Below, in pieces: positions 63,996 to 64,000 of a stretch of 64,000 bases of DNA. The stretch spans positions 930,001 through 994,000 of the forward strand of contig NZ_JAICDG010000001.1 of the NCBI RefSeq assembly GCF_022751215.1, read 5' to 3'. The DNA is from Actinomadura terrae. Its GTDB lineage: Bacteria > Actinomycetota > Actinomycetes > Streptosporangiales > Streptosporangiaceae. Positions within the stretch are counted from its first letter, which is position 1, and each line of letters starts with the position of its first letter. Below the pieces are notes generated by a model. That model was given only the letters and a program-made list of their open reading frames with translations. It did no database searches and was not told the origin of the DNA. The position numbers and the translations under genes are program-made.

Positions 63996-64000
63996 GGAAG

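Overview
The window is high-GC DNA with dense coding, strong third-position G/C bias, many GTG/TTG starts and many genes that begin a few bases after a TANNNT -10 box. These are actinobacterial traits. The XRE-DUF5753/DUF397 pair, the kinase cluster and several lineage-typical families suggest a Streptosporangiales-like organism such as Actinomadura; that placement is inference. From memory, the gene order (etfBA, cysteine desulfurase, mnmA, MetE-like, ligA, gatCA-gatB, ilvBNC, serA, leuB, FAH hydrolase, tRNA-Gln/Glu) matches the chromosomal core of other actinobacteria, for example the Rv3029c-Rv2992c stretch of Mycobacterium tuberculosis. This is therefore core chromosome with small accessory insertions.

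Layout. 0-8 kb: the end of an SDR gene, an acyl-ACP desaturase, three tandem protein-kinase-like genes (one with an altered catalytic loop, one canonical, one clear pseudokinase), then etfBA. 8-17.6 kb: MFS exporter and TetR regulator, cysteine desulfurase, DUF1206 membrane protein, an unrecognised protein, mnmA, a MetE-like protein, ligA. 17.8-30 kb: two large GGDEF-EAL proteins flank gatC-gatA, a coupled AAA ATPase/TOPRIM-like pair, gatB and a sorbosone-dehydrogenase-like lipoprotein. 30-33.7 kb: ilvB-ilvN-ilvC behind a leader-peptide attenuator. 33.7-41.5 kb: hypothetical protein, PadR-ABC-FtsX cluster, DUF2079 protein, divergent thymidylate-synthase-like protein. 41.8-50 kb: serA, a third leader-peptide cassette with a 36-codon ORF, a FhuF-like Fe-S protein, CbtBA behind a cobalamin riboswitch, leuB, ilvE, and cimA behind its own attenuator. 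50-55 kb: small acetyltransferase, TPR-like protein, membrane-anchored CBM2-like protein, DD-peptidase-like hydrolase, FAH hydrolase, DUF2461. 55-64 kb: tRNA-Gln and two identical tRNA-Glu genes, TDT/SLAC1 transporter, XRE/DUF397 pair, MMPL transporter with regulator, XRE regulator, Tat-exported glycosidase-like protein, Nudix hydrolase, SAM hydroxide adenosyltransferase.

How the genes work together. ilvBNC, leuB, ilvE and cimA are a branched-chain amino acid set; ilvB and cimA are each preceded by a leader peptide rich in Ile/Val/Leu codons. Cysteine desulfurase and MnmA together thiolate the tRNA wobble uridine, and GatCAB makes Gln-tRNA(Gln) and/or Asn-tRNA(Asn).

Most notable items: (1) the AAA ATPase plus TOPRIM-like pair, resembling two-gene phage-defence modules, set between gatA and gatB with 4-base overlaps at its internal junction and at its junction with gatB; (2) a third attenuator-type leader (peptide MRRFVVILRCRSGA) that leads not to a biosynthetic enzyme but to a 36-codon ORF closed by a 17-bp terminator; (3) a kinase trio with graded loss of catalytic residues; (4) a thymidylate-synthase-fold protein that keeps the nucleophile but lacks the usual Asn.
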